A stretch of 64,000 bases of DNA from Streptacidiphilus rugosus AM-16 (GTDB taxonomy: Bacteria > Actinomycetota > Actinomycetes > Streptomycetales > Streptomycetaceae). The stretch is taken from NCBI RefSeq assembly GCF_000744655.1, contig NZ_JQMJ01000004.1, positions 1 through 64,000 on the forward strand, in the 5' to 3' direction. Below the pieces are notes generated by a model. It worked only from the letters and a program-made list of their open reading frames with translations, was not told the origin of the DNA and did not search any database. Shown here piece by piece: positions 25,381 through 33,488 of this stretch (position 1 is its first letter; each line of letters opens with the position of its first letter). Position numbers and translations under genes: made by a program.

Positions 25381-26384
25381 CTGACCAGTCGTACGAGCAG
25401 GACTCTCTGGCCCGGGAGCTGGCGGAACTCCCACCCGTCCCGGCCCCGCTGGGCACGGTGGACGTGAACAGGGCCGTCCATGACGGGAGGGCCCGGATCC
25501 GGCGGCGGCGCGGAGCCACAGCCGCTGCGGCGGCCGGGCTGGTGGCGGTCGCCGTGCTCGGCCTGCTGGTGGGCGGGGTCGGAGGGTCCGACTCCAGCTT
25601 GCCGGTGGAAGTCACCTCATCGCGTCCCACCGTCGATCCGCACGATCCGCTCACCCTGTCCGCCGGCTTCGGCTGGCTGCCTCCGGGGTTCACCAAGGTC
25701 GTCCGGTCCCGGGGGAACGGGCAGGAGTACTTCGGGGCCTACGTTCCCGACCCGCACAGCTCGCTTGCCGTCGCGGACGTTCTGGTCTCCTTCGAGACGG
25801 GCTCCCCTGTGCTCCCGAAGACGGCCACCTCTGCCCCGGACGTGAACGGACGCCCGGGGTACTGGATCACCGCGAGCAAGCCGGTCAGCCCGAACCGCGC
25901 CCTGGTCCTGCTGTGGCAGGCCGCCGACGGGCGCTGGGTGAGGATGGAGGCCAGGAGCATGCCGGGGACTGACCCGAAGCGGGACCTGCTGCGCACCGCG
26001 GCCGGGTTCGACGTTCGGGAGGTGTCGGTCCCCCTGCCCTTCCACGTGTCGAACACGGAGTCGGGGCTCACGGTGGACAACATCCAGATGACGACGACGG
26101 ACAGCGGCGCCAAGTGGATGGTCACCGCGAGCTTCAAGAAGGGGAACTACGACGTCGGCCTGCTCGTGGGCCCGGCGAACGCCTACGACGCGAGTAACTT
26201 CTCCGGCCTCGTGAACTGCGCCATTCACGCGGGGATCAAGGCCTGCACCTTCGGGGGCGAGCTCGCCTACCGCGCCGAGCCGGTCCCGAGTGACGCGGCG
26301 TGGGTCAAGCGGTTCATGTCCCTCGCCGACGTCACCCTGCTCGACACGGACGCCCGTCACTGGACCACCGACGTCCTGCGCTGA
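25377..26384 (+). CDS. Single-pass membrane protein, probable partner of the second sigma factor
   Basis: A 335-residue protein from GTG 25377. Cytoplasmic N-terminus with VTDQSYEQDSLARELAELPP and an Arg-rich stretch (RARIRRRRGATAAA); membrane helix about residues 45-65 (GLVAVAVLGLLVGGVGG); outer beta-rich domain. Same design as the partner of the first sigma factor, but the outer domains differ in sequence. Overlap with the sigma gene argues for a regulatory pair. No zinc anti-sigma motif. Confidence 0.75.
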   Translation: MTDQSYEQDSLARELAELPPVPAPLGTVDVNRAVHDGRARIRRRRGATAAAAAGLVAVAVLGLLVGGVGGSDSSLPVEVTSSRPTVDPHDPLTLSAGFGWLPPGFTKVVRSRGNGQEYFGAYVPDPHSSLAVADVLVSFETGSPVLPKTATSAPDVNGRPGYWITASKPVSPNRALVLLWQAADGRWVRMEARSMPGTDPKRDLLRTAAGFDVREVSVPLPFHVSNTESGLTVDNIQMTTTDSGAKWMVTASFKKGNYDVGLLVGPANAYDASNFSGLVNCAIHAGIKACTFGGELAYRAEPVPSDAAWVKRFMSLADVTLLDTDARHWTTDVLR

Positions 26385-26570
26385 TGCCATGCGTTCTCCG
26401 GCGCGTGCGCCGGGGGCGACGGTTCTCCCGAACCGGGTGGGCCGTCGCCCGCGCGCACGTGCATCAGTTTCGACCGGCCGATTCGTGCCCCTGACAGGAC
26501 CGAGTCGGGTACGGAAGGATGACGCCGAAGATCATGTCGGGTGCGGTCGAGCCAGGATGTTGAGGTCCGG

Positions 26571-27941
26571 ATGGGCGAGGGCGGCAGGGTTCGTTGGGGT
26601 CGAGCGGTGATCGTGGGCGGGAGCTTCGCGGGCCTGGTCGCCGCACGGGTTCTTGCCGACCACTTCGACGAGGTGGTGCTGGTGGAGCAGGACGAAGTGA
26701 CCGATGAGACGGGCGTCCATCCGCATACTCCGCAGGGTCATCATGCCCACGCGATGCTCGCCAGAGGCGCCGAGGTCCTCGAGGGGCTCTTTCCGGGCCT
26801 GCGTGCTGAGTTGGCCAGGCTGGGCGCGCCCGTCTACGAGTACGGCGAGCGCATCAACTTCCTGCTGCCGACCGGCTTCGCCCCGCGCTGCGAAACCGGG
26901 GTGCTCATTCAGTCGTTCACCCGCGGCACCCTGGAACGCACGCTGCGCCGCAGGGTCCTCGAGTCTCCGCGCGTCGTGGCGCTGTCGTCGGTCCGCTGCG
27001 AGGCTCTGGTCTCCGCCCGGGCGGGTGCGGTCACGGGTGTCCGGTACCGTCCCGTCGGCGGCGGCGGTGAGTCGGTCGTGCTCGACGCCGACCTCGTGGT
27101 GGACGCCTCAGGTCGGGCGGGGGGTCTGGACGAGCGGCTCGGCGCCCTGGGTGTCGTCGTGCCGGCCCCGCGGGTCCTGGACGGGCGTGTCACCTACGCC
27201 TCGCTCAACTTCCCCCGGACGCGGACGGCGGACTTCGATGTCGCCTACCAGATGACCTTCGCGCCCGGGATCGCGCGGGGCGGTGTTCTGGTCGCCGTGG
27301 AGGGCGACCGTTGGACCTGCTCGCTCTTGGGCCACAAGGACCAGGCTCCTCCCGTCGACGCGGCCGGCTACCTGGGCTTCGCCCGCTCGTTGGGCAATCC
27401 TCGGCTGGCCGACCACCTCACGGAGCGTTCCGAGGCCGAGCGTGTCCATCGCTACACCCACGTGCACAGTCGCTGGAACCAGTACCACCGCGGGAGGGGC
27501 TGGCCTGAACGGCTGGTCGTCGTCGGGGACGCCGTCGCGGCCTTCAACCCGGTGTACGGACAAGGCCTCACCGTCGCGGCGTTGGAGGCCGAGCTGCTGC
27601 GTCGCAGCCTGAGTGCCCGTCATTCCCGCGGCGGCGGCCTCGACGGTGTGAGTCGTCCGTTCCAGCGTGGGGTGGCCGGGCTCGTGCGCGGGCCCTGGAC
27701 CTTGTCCGGCAGCTCGGACTTGATGTGGGACCAGCGGAAGCAGCCCCTTACGGCCAGGATCTCGCACTGGTACAACCGCCGCCTGCTCGCCGCCGCGGTC
27801 GACGACCCGAAGGTGTGGACCCGGTTCGTCAGGGTGATCAACATGAGCGCCTCCCCCGGCACACTGTTCCATCCCACCGTCGTGGCCAAGATCGTCCGGA
27901 CCGCCGTGCTCACCCGCGCTGCGCCGACGGCGCGCCGGTAG
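26571..27941 (+). CDS. FAD-dependent oxidoreductase/monooxygenase
   Basis: A protein of about 456 residues from ATG 26571. FAD-binding Rossmann motif at residues 12-30 (AVIVGGSFAGLVAARVLADH) and the second FAD motif near residue 317 (RLVVVGDAVAAFNPVYGQGL), as in aromatic hydroxylases and squalene-epoxidase-like enzymes. PHTPQGHHAHAMLARGAEVL is typical of the FAD-dependent oxidoreductases placed near MAB_1171c clusters. It probably hydroxylates or epoxidises a small lipophilic substrate with NAD(P)H and oxygen; the substrate is unknown. 500 bases separate it from the XRE gene, so it may be a separate transcript of the same locus. Confidence 0.85.
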   Translation: MGEGGRVRWGRAVIVGGSFAGLVAARVLADHFDEVVLVEQDEVTDETGVHPHTPQGHHAHAMLARGAEVLEGLFPGLRAELARLGAPVYEYGERINFLLPTGFAPRCETGVLIQSFTRGTLERTLRRRVLESPRVVALSSVRCEALVSARAGAVTGVRYRPVGGGGESVVLDADLVVDASGRAGGLDERLGALGVVVPAPRVLDGRVTYASLNFPRTRTADFDVAYQMTFAPGIARGGVLVAVEGDRWTCSLLGHKDQAPPVDAAGYLGFARSLGNPRLADHLTERSEAERVHRYTHVHSRWNQYHRGRGWPERLVVVGDAVAAFNPVYGQGLTVAALEAELLRRSLSARHSRGGGLDGVSRPFQRGVAGLVRGPWTLSGSSDLMWDQRKQPLTARISHWYNRRLLAAAVDDPKVWTRFVRVINMSASPGTLFHPTVVAKIVRTAVLTRAAPTARR

Positions 27942-28474
27942 CGGCCGCGTGAGTCGAGCACCAGCCGCCGGCACGGCTCTCGGCGGCGCGGGCACGCGCG
28001 CCCTGCTCGGCGGACGGGTGCGCTGGGCACCCAGGGCGGCGGCATGCCGCGGCGGACCAGTCGGTGCGGCCCCCCGGCCGCGGCACCTCCTGGTCCGCCA
28101 CGGATATGCGGAGCCGGACACAAGGCCCGGCCCTTCGTCTGCCCGGAGCGATGCGGATGGCGCTCGTGGCAGGGGTGACTGGAAGGACCCCCTTGCGAGC
28201 TCTCCGCCGGGCAAGCCGACTTCACTGTCCGCGACCGGAATTGGCCACGGTTCGGTCCCCCGTCACGCTGTGGTCCCGTCCCAGGGCACGCCACCAGGTG
28301 CATCCGTCGGTTCGGCGGCCCATCGTCACGTCAGGTGGTCGGCACGTCCACGATCGTGCAGATTCCCCCGACTTCTTGTCAAGCCCAATAGATGGATGAC
28401 ATAGGCGAGCTGATCTCTCGTCAAGTAGAGTAGATGCGCGGGGGGATCCGGTGGAGTCTGAAGGAGTTGATCGA
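27942..28474. promoter_or_regulatory. Intergenic region with the probable promoter of the XRE-P450 operon
   Basis: No gene is seen here. The last 90 bases (28370-28450) are clearly richer in A/T than the surroundings (e.g. AAGCCCAATAGATGGATGAC, TCAAGTAGAGTAGATGC) and are the likely promoter. AAGGAG at 28461-28466 sets the start of the next gene at GTG 28475. Confidence 0.5.
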
Positions 28475-29194
28475 GTGGGTGACGCCTCACTCGCGGCCCG
28501 CGTGGCCGAGAGGCTCGACTACCTCATGCGGACCGGCCATCCCGACGGCGGCGGTCCCACCGACTACGCAGCCGTCGCGGAGGCGAGCCATGCCTACGCG
28601 CGCGAGCACGGCGGACCCACCATCAGCCACCAGGGCGTCTTCAACCTACGCAACGCGAAGACGGCGAACCCGAGCGTCAACAGCCTGGAAGCCCTGGCCC
28701 ATGTGTACGGGGTCGACATCACCTACTTCCTCGCCGAACCGGACCAGGGCGGCGACCGGCCTGCGCCGACGACGGATGACGCGGGCGCGGGCGCCGCCGA
28801 CCCGGAGGCGGTGCTCGGCCGGCTGTTGCTGCTGGTCTCGATCAGGGAGCGCCGTGATCTCGAGGGGAACTACGGCGACAAGGAGCTGGCGAGGCTCGTA
28901 CAGGGCCAGGGCGGCCATCTCACGGAGGACGACATCGTGCGGCTGCGCGGCGGCGAGTGGCAGCCGCACCTGACGGCCCGGCTGACGTCGTTCGCCACCG
29001 CCAGCGGCGTGCCCGCGGCCTTCTTCTTCGACGACGAGGTCGCCGCCAGGGTGTCCGAGGACCTCAAGCTGCTGAGCGCCTTGAGGGACATCGGGGCCCG
29101 GCAGGTCGCGATGCGCATGGTCGAGCTCGACCCCGAGGACGTGTCGGCGATCAGACCGATGATCGAGCACTTGATCAGCCGGAAGAAGTCGTAG
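28475..29194 (+). CDS. XRE-type regulator with two helix-turn-helix halves
   Basis: A 239-residue protein from GTG 28475. First half: a helix-turn-helix with ISHQGVFNLRNAKTANPSVN and ALAHVYGVDITYFLAEP (residues about 45-85). Second half repeats the design: LTEDDIVRLRGGEWQPHLTA and TSFATASGVPAAFFFDDE (residues about 148-185). Between them is a helical segment with LGRLLLLVSIRERRDLE. Regulators of this kind begin MAB_1171c clusters in actinomycetes. It is followed by the ImmA/IrrE-type peptidase, the pairing seen in phage and ICE switches where the peptidase cleaves the repressor; that mechanism here is inference. Confidence 0.85.
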   Translation: MGDASLAARVAERLDYLMRTGHPDGGGPTDYAAVAEASHAYAREHGGPTISHQGVFNLRNAKTANPSVNSLEALAHVYGVDITYFLAEPDQGGDRPAPTTDDAGAGAADPEAVLGRLLLLVSIRERRDLEGNYGDKELARLVQGQGGHLTEDDIVRLRGGEWQPHLTARLTSFATASGVPAAFFFDDEVAARVSEDLKLLSALRDIGARQVAMRMVELDPEDVSAIRPMIEHLISRKKS

Positions 29195-29368
29195 GGCGCG
29201 GTGGTTCTGGCTGACGGGGCGCGGCGGGCCCGGCGGGGTCGGGCGCGCCGGGCCGGGATAGGCTCCGGCCCGGTCGTCATGATTCGCGAGAGCTGGGGCC
29301 GGACGCCCGGGGGGTCACATGAGGTCCGTATCTTGGCATGATCCGGTCATAGATGGGGAGGTCGGGAG

Positions 29369-29917
29369 TTGAACGACAGGGAGCTGAGGCGCGCCTGCGC
29401 CGACCTGGTCGACGGCCTCGACGTCCCGCGCCCGTTCTCCATCCCGGCGCTGGCCGAAAGCATCGCGGCGCGCCGCGGCCGGAACATCGAGATGGTGCCG
29501 ATGCCCATGGCTCCTCGCCCGGCCAGCCCTTGCGGGTTGTGGGTGGCCACGGACCACACCGACTACGTGATGTATTCCGAGCAGACGACGCGTCGGCAGC
29601 AGCAGCACATCCAACTGCACGAGCTCGCCCACATCGTGCTCGGCCACAAGTCGACCGAGTCCGACGCGGACGAGATGTCCCGGCTCCTCATGCCGAACCT
29701 CGATCCCGCTCTGGTCCGGCTCGTGCTCGGCAGAACGGTCTACGACACCGAGGAGGAACGCGAGGCCGAGACCGTGGCCAGCCTTCTCCCCCTCCACGCC
29801 GGACGCCAGGCGGCGGTCCCACCGACGCAACGCCCCGAACTGTCCAGGGGGACCGAGAACCTGGCCTGGCATCTCGGCGCCGCCCTCGAGCGCAGCGCCC
29901 GACGGAATCAGGACTGA
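29369..29917 (+). CDS. ImmA/IrrE-type metallopeptidase
   Basis: A 182-residue protein from TTG 29369, with GGGAGG seven bases upstream. The zinc site is H84-E-L-A-H88 with a third acidic ligand probably E134 (EEREAETVASLL), the arrangement of ImmA/IrrE peptidases. DHTDYVMYSEQTTRRQQQHI precedes it. These proteins often cut or inactivate a partner XRE repressor, and are often mislabelled as toxin components. It sits directly behind the XRE gene and six bases ahead of the membrane protein gene, so one operon is likely. Confidence 0.85.
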   Translation: MNDRELRRACADLVDGLDVPRPFSIPALAESIAARRGRNIEMVPMPMAPRPASPCGLWVATDHTDYVMYSEQTTRRQQQHIQLHELAHIVLGHKSTESDADEMSRLLMPNLDPALVRLVLGRTVYDTEEEREAETVASLLPLHAGRQAAVPPTQRPELSRGTENLAWHLGAALERSARRNQD

Positions 29918-29922
29918 CCGAC

Positions 29923-31272
29923 ATGCTGCTGTTCACCGTCGTCTACGGTGTCCTCGCTCTGATCAACACCTGCGCGCTGGTCTACAAACTGCGGGACCTG
30001 GTGCGGGACCCGCGCAACCGGGAACTCCGGCTGCTGTGCCTGGCCATCGCGACCTACGACGCCCCGTTCGTGCTGGCCTCCCCCGCCGTGTACACGGGCA
30101 TCGACCACGTGCTGGGGATCGCGAACTTCGCGACGCTCCTCGTCTACATCAGCGTCGCCGTCTGTCTGACCGCCTTCGTCGCGCTCCTGGTGAGCTGGTC
30201 CTCGGCCCAGGACAAGATCCGCCTGCGACACCGTCTTCTGGTGAGCTACTCCGTGGTCACCCTCGCTGTGATGACGGCGTTCTTCTTCCTCGGCCAGAGC
30301 CACGTCGACGGCGTGGAGCACCCGATGGACTTCGACGTGCACTTCGAGGCCACGCCGTACATCTCGGTCTTCCTGATCTCCTACCAGCTCCTTTTCTGCG
30401 TGAGCCAGGCGATGCTGGGGATCCTGTGCTGGCGGTACGCCCGGATCGTGTCGGACCGCCCCTGGCTGGCCAGGGGCCTGCGGATCGTGACGGTCGGCTC
30501 CGTGTTCGGCGAGGGCTACTCCGTCCCGAAGATCGTCAACATGGTGTGGGACCAGGTGGGCCCGAGCCCGATGCACACCTTCAGCAGCGTCGTCGCCCCG
30601 ATGAGCGCCAGCGTGGCCGCGGCCCTGTTCTCCCTCGGATTCACCATGCCGGCCTGGGGTTCCGGGTACGCCCGCACCCGCGAGCGGGCCGCGGCCTACC
30701 GCCGCTATCAGCGCATCTACCCGCTCTGGCGCGACGTCGCCGACACCCTGCCCGGCCTCGTGCTGTTCAACAGCCCGCCGCGCACCACGCGCTGGACGGC
30801 GGGAAGGCTGTGGCGCCTGGCGGGCCCACAGGTCGTCGAGGTGCGCGACGGACGGGTGGCCCTGCGGCCGAAGAACGACCCCGAGGTGCAGTACACCCTC
30901 GACGACATCGCCCTGCTCCTCGCCCGGCAGATCACCGAGATCCGCGACGCGCAGTGGCAGCTGCGGCAGCTCTTCACCGCCCAGACCGCCGCCGTCGCTC
31001 GGTCGCTCGCCGAGGACCAGGGCCTGACCGGTGAGGACGCCGACGCCGTGGCCGAAGCCGCGCAGCTCGCCATCGCGCTGCGGGCGCGCGCGGCCGGGGT
31101 GCAGGTGCCCGGCGAGGACGGGAGCCCGCTGATCGATCCCGGCGGCGAAGGCGGCGCAGGCGACGACGACGAGGCGGCATGGCTCATGAAGGTCGCCGAC
31201 GCCTACCGCACTTCGCCGATCATCCCGATCGCACTGTCCCGCACCTTCGAGAGCGAGTGGGCCGACGCGTGA
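29923..31272 (+). CDS. MAB_1171c-family membrane protein (putative transporter)
   Basis: A 449-residue protein. The first 240 residues hold about seven membrane helices, starting LLFTVVYGVLALINTCALVY and including FATLLVYISVAVCLTAFVAL, VVTLAVMTAFFFLGQ, VFLISYQLLFCVSQAMLGIL and VVAPMSASVAAALFSLGF. The last 200 residues are soluble (RRYQRIYPLWRDVADTLPGL and a helical DDIALLLARQITEIRDAQWQ), the DUF6545-like region. The family is named as a putative transporter but no activity is proven. The P450 gene overlaps its stop (GTGA). Confidence 0.85.
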   Translation: MLLFTVVYGVLALINTCALVYKLRDLVRDPRNRELRLLCLAIATYDAPFVLASPAVYTGIDHVLGIANFATLLVYISVAVCLTAFVALLVSWSSAQDKIRLRHRLLVSYSVVTLAVMTAFFFLGQSHVDGVEHPMDFDVHFEATPYISVFLISYQLLFCVSQAMLGILCWRYARIVSDRPWLARGLRIVTVGSVFGEGYSVPKIVNMVWDQVGPSPMHTFSSVVAPMSASVAAALFSLGFTMPAWGSGYARTRERAAAYRRYQRIYPLWRDVADTLPGLVLFNSPPRTTRWTAGRLWRLAGPQVVEVRDGRVALRPKNDPEVQYTLDDIALLLARQITEIRDAQWQLRQLFTAQTAAVARSLAEDQGLTGEDADAVAEAAQLAIALRARAAGVQVPGEDGSPLIDPGGEGGAGDDDEAAWLMKVADAYRTSPIIPIALSRTFESEWADA

Positions 31273-32477
31273 CCCGCACATCACCCTCCCCTGCGATGCC
31301 GTCGCTGTTCACCGCGGCTCTGCTCGACGACCCGCACACCGGCTACGCCGCCCTTCGGGCCGCAGCCCCGATCCAGCGCACCACGACCCCGGACGGCGCC
31401 CCGGTCTGGCTGGTCACGCACTACCAGGACGTACGCCGTCTGCTCGCCGACGACCGGCTCTCGCTGAACAAGGCGACCGCCTCGACCGTCGGCGACCACG
31501 GCGCCTCCATGCCGCCGGAGCTGGACGCCCACATGCTCAACGCGGACGCGCCCGACCACACCCGGCTGCGGCGCCTGGTGTCGAAGGCCTTCACGCCCCG
31601 CAGCATCGAGGCCATGCGCCCGGTCGTGGTCCGACGGGTCGACGAGCTCCTCGCGGCCCTGGAGGATCGGGAGAGCGTCGACCTGATGGCGGCGCTGGCC
31701 ATGCCGCTGGCTCTGTCCGTGATCTGTGACGTCCTCGGCATCGAGGAGGCCGACCGGGCCGACTTCCGGCAGTGGACCAACACGCTGCGCTCCCCCGCGC
31801 CGGACGCCGCCGTGGCCTCACGCCAGGCCCTGAAGAGCATGCACGCCTTCCTGCGCGACCTCATCGCCGGCAAGCGCGCCGGCACGCCGGGCGACGACCT
31901 GCTCTCCCAGATGATCGCCGCACGTGACGAGGGGGACCGCCTGTCGGAGGGAGAACTGGTCGCGATGGCGTTCCTGCTCCTCTTCGCCGGCTACGACAAC
32001 GCGGCGAACCTCCTCGGCACGACGCTCCTCGCGCTGCTGACTCACCCGCCGGTGCTCCACGACCTCCGGTCGGGCACCGTGCCACTGGACCAGATCCTGG
32101 ACGAGGCGCTGCGGTGGGAAACCCCCTCGATGCTCGCCTCCCGGCGGTTCGCACGCGAGGACATCGAGTTCGACGGCCACGTCATCGCGGCCGGCGACCG
32201 TGTATGGCTGTCGCTGGTGTCCGCCAACCGGGACGAAGACCAGTTCGCAGCGGCATCCGAGTTCCGTCCCGACCGCGGAGGAGCCGGCCACCTCGGCTTC
32301 GGCCACGGCCTGCACTACTGCCTGGGCGCTGCGCTGGCGCGTCTGGAGGCGAGCGTGGCGATCGAGGCCCTCGTGACCCGCCTCCCACGGCTCGCCCTGG
32401 CGCGTCCGCCGGAGGAACTGGAATGGGCTGCGTCCTACCGCTCGCGAGGGCTGGTGACCTTGCCGGTCACCTGGTAG
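31269..32477 (+). CDS. Cytochrome P450
   Basis: A 402-residue soluble bacterial P450 from GTG 31269. The I-helix is FAGYDNAANLLG, where the usual Thr of the oxygen-activation motif (AGxxT) is replaced by Asn or Ala, an oddity. The K-helix ExxR is EALRWE. The haem loop is LGFGHGLHYCLGAALARLEA with ligand C351. It oxidises a small molecule using electrons from a ferredoxin partner that is not encoded nearby. It is translationally coupled to the MAB_1171c gene and is the last gene of the operon. Confidence 0.93.
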   Translation: MTRTSPSPAMPSLFTAALLDDPHTGYAALRAAAPIQRTTTPDGAPVWLVTHYQDVRRLLADDRLSLNKATASTVGDHGASMPPELDAHMLNADAPDHTRLRRLVSKAFTPRSIEAMRPVVVRRVDELLAALEDRESVDLMAALAMPLALSVICDVLGIEEADRADFRQWTNTLRSPAPDAAVASRQALKSMHAFLRDLIAGKRAGTPGDDLLSQMIAARDEGDRLSEGELVAMAFLLLFAGYDNAANLLGTTLLALLTHPPVLHDLRSGTVPLDQILDEALRWETPSMLASRRFAREDIEFDGHVIAAGDRVWLSLVSANRDEDQFAAASEFRPDRGGAGHLGFGHGLHYCLGAALARLEASVAIEALVTRLPRLALARPPEELEWAASYRSRGLVTLPVTW

Positions 32478-32792
32478 CGGTCGGCAGTGCCGGGCGACGC
32501 CGACGGCAGCGCCGCGTGGCGGCTCGCGTCGTCGGGATCGGACGGTGCGCCGGCGCACACGCGACGAGGCGGGCGGAGATCCGAGGACCAGGAGCCCGAG
32601 GCAGCCGGAAGAGCCCGGCAGAACGAGCAGACGGCCCTGGTCACCTGCTCGGCGAGCCGCCCCCTGCACTGTCGGGTCGAAGACTCAGAGACAGGTGACG
32701 GCGCGGCCGAGACCGCGTGCGGCGGCGAGCGTACCGGTGTCGATGAGGGTGTCGGAGTGTCCGGCGGACCGGACGGACGCGACTCGCCGCCG

Positions 32793-33316
32793 CTACACCT
32801 GCTGCTCCACGGGGCCGTCCACGCTCCGGGTCCGCCGGGCCAGCTGCTCGTAGGCGCCCAGGCCGTAGACCTCGTACGCGACCTGGGCGACAGCGGCTGC
32901 CTGGGCCTCACCGGGCGGCCCCAACGCAGCCGCTGTCCTGCGGCGGCCAGCGGCACCCAGGCGCGCCGGTAGACGATCCCGTTGTCCGGGTCAGGGGTCT
33001 GCTCGAGCCACTCATCGACGCGGGCCACGACGCGCAGTTGCGCGATCGAAGCCTGCTGGTCCTCGCTGACCAGTTGGAAGCCCAGCGGGACGAGGTCCCG
33101 CAGGGTCACGTCCGCTTCCTCAAGGGCCTCGCGTCGGACCGTCGCCTGCCAGTCGGCGTCGGTGTCCTCCGGCGTCCCTCCAGGGAGGTTCCACGCGCCG
33201 GGCATCTCGATCAGGAGCACACGGCCCCGGTCGTCGACGATCCAGGCGTACACCTGCCGGACGGGAATGCCCGCCGGGGCGGGCCAACTCGGATGCCAGG
33301 CGTAGGTGGTGGTCAC
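32793..33316 (-). pseudogene. NUDIX hydrolase, frameshifted
   Basis: ATG 33316 begins MTTTYAWHPSWPAPAGIPVR. The NUDIX box is NLPGGTPEDTDADW then RREALEEADV, which has Asp where the consensus has Glu and Gly, so activity is uncertain. After residue about 131 (QRLRWG) the frame must shift by one base at the four-G run 32922-32919 to continue PPGEAQAAAVAQVAYEVYGL, GAYEQLARRTRSVDGP and stop at 32793. Without the shift the protein runs on into a nonsense tail that would overlap the P450 3' end. So one G is missing, or miscalled. Confidence 0.7.
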
Positions 33317-33425
33317 AGCTCGTCAGGGTAGCGGCGTCCGGCCCTGCGGTACGGGCAATCCGCCGGGGCCGGACGGGCCGGGCACCGGGCCGGTGCCTGA
33401 TGTTCCGCCGCGCGGCCGGGCACCA

Positions 33426-33458
33426 CGGGCGGTGTGCCGTCGGCGGACACACCGCCCG
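33426..33458 (-). terminator. Hairpin after the glycoside hydrolase gene
   Basis: CGGGCGGTGTG (33426-33436) and CACACCGCCCG (33448-33458) form a perfect 11-base stem with an 11-base loop, starting about 30 bases after the stop of the minus-strand gene ending at 33489. Confidence 0.7.
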
Positions 33459-33488
33459 GCATCTCCAACCACTCTCGCCTGTCGCACT

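Noticed and set aside
29369-29917. Calling the HELAH protein a toxin of a toxin-antitoxin pair
   Set aside because: This label is common in databases, but the motif is that of ImmA/IrrE peptidases and no toxic activity follows from the sequence.
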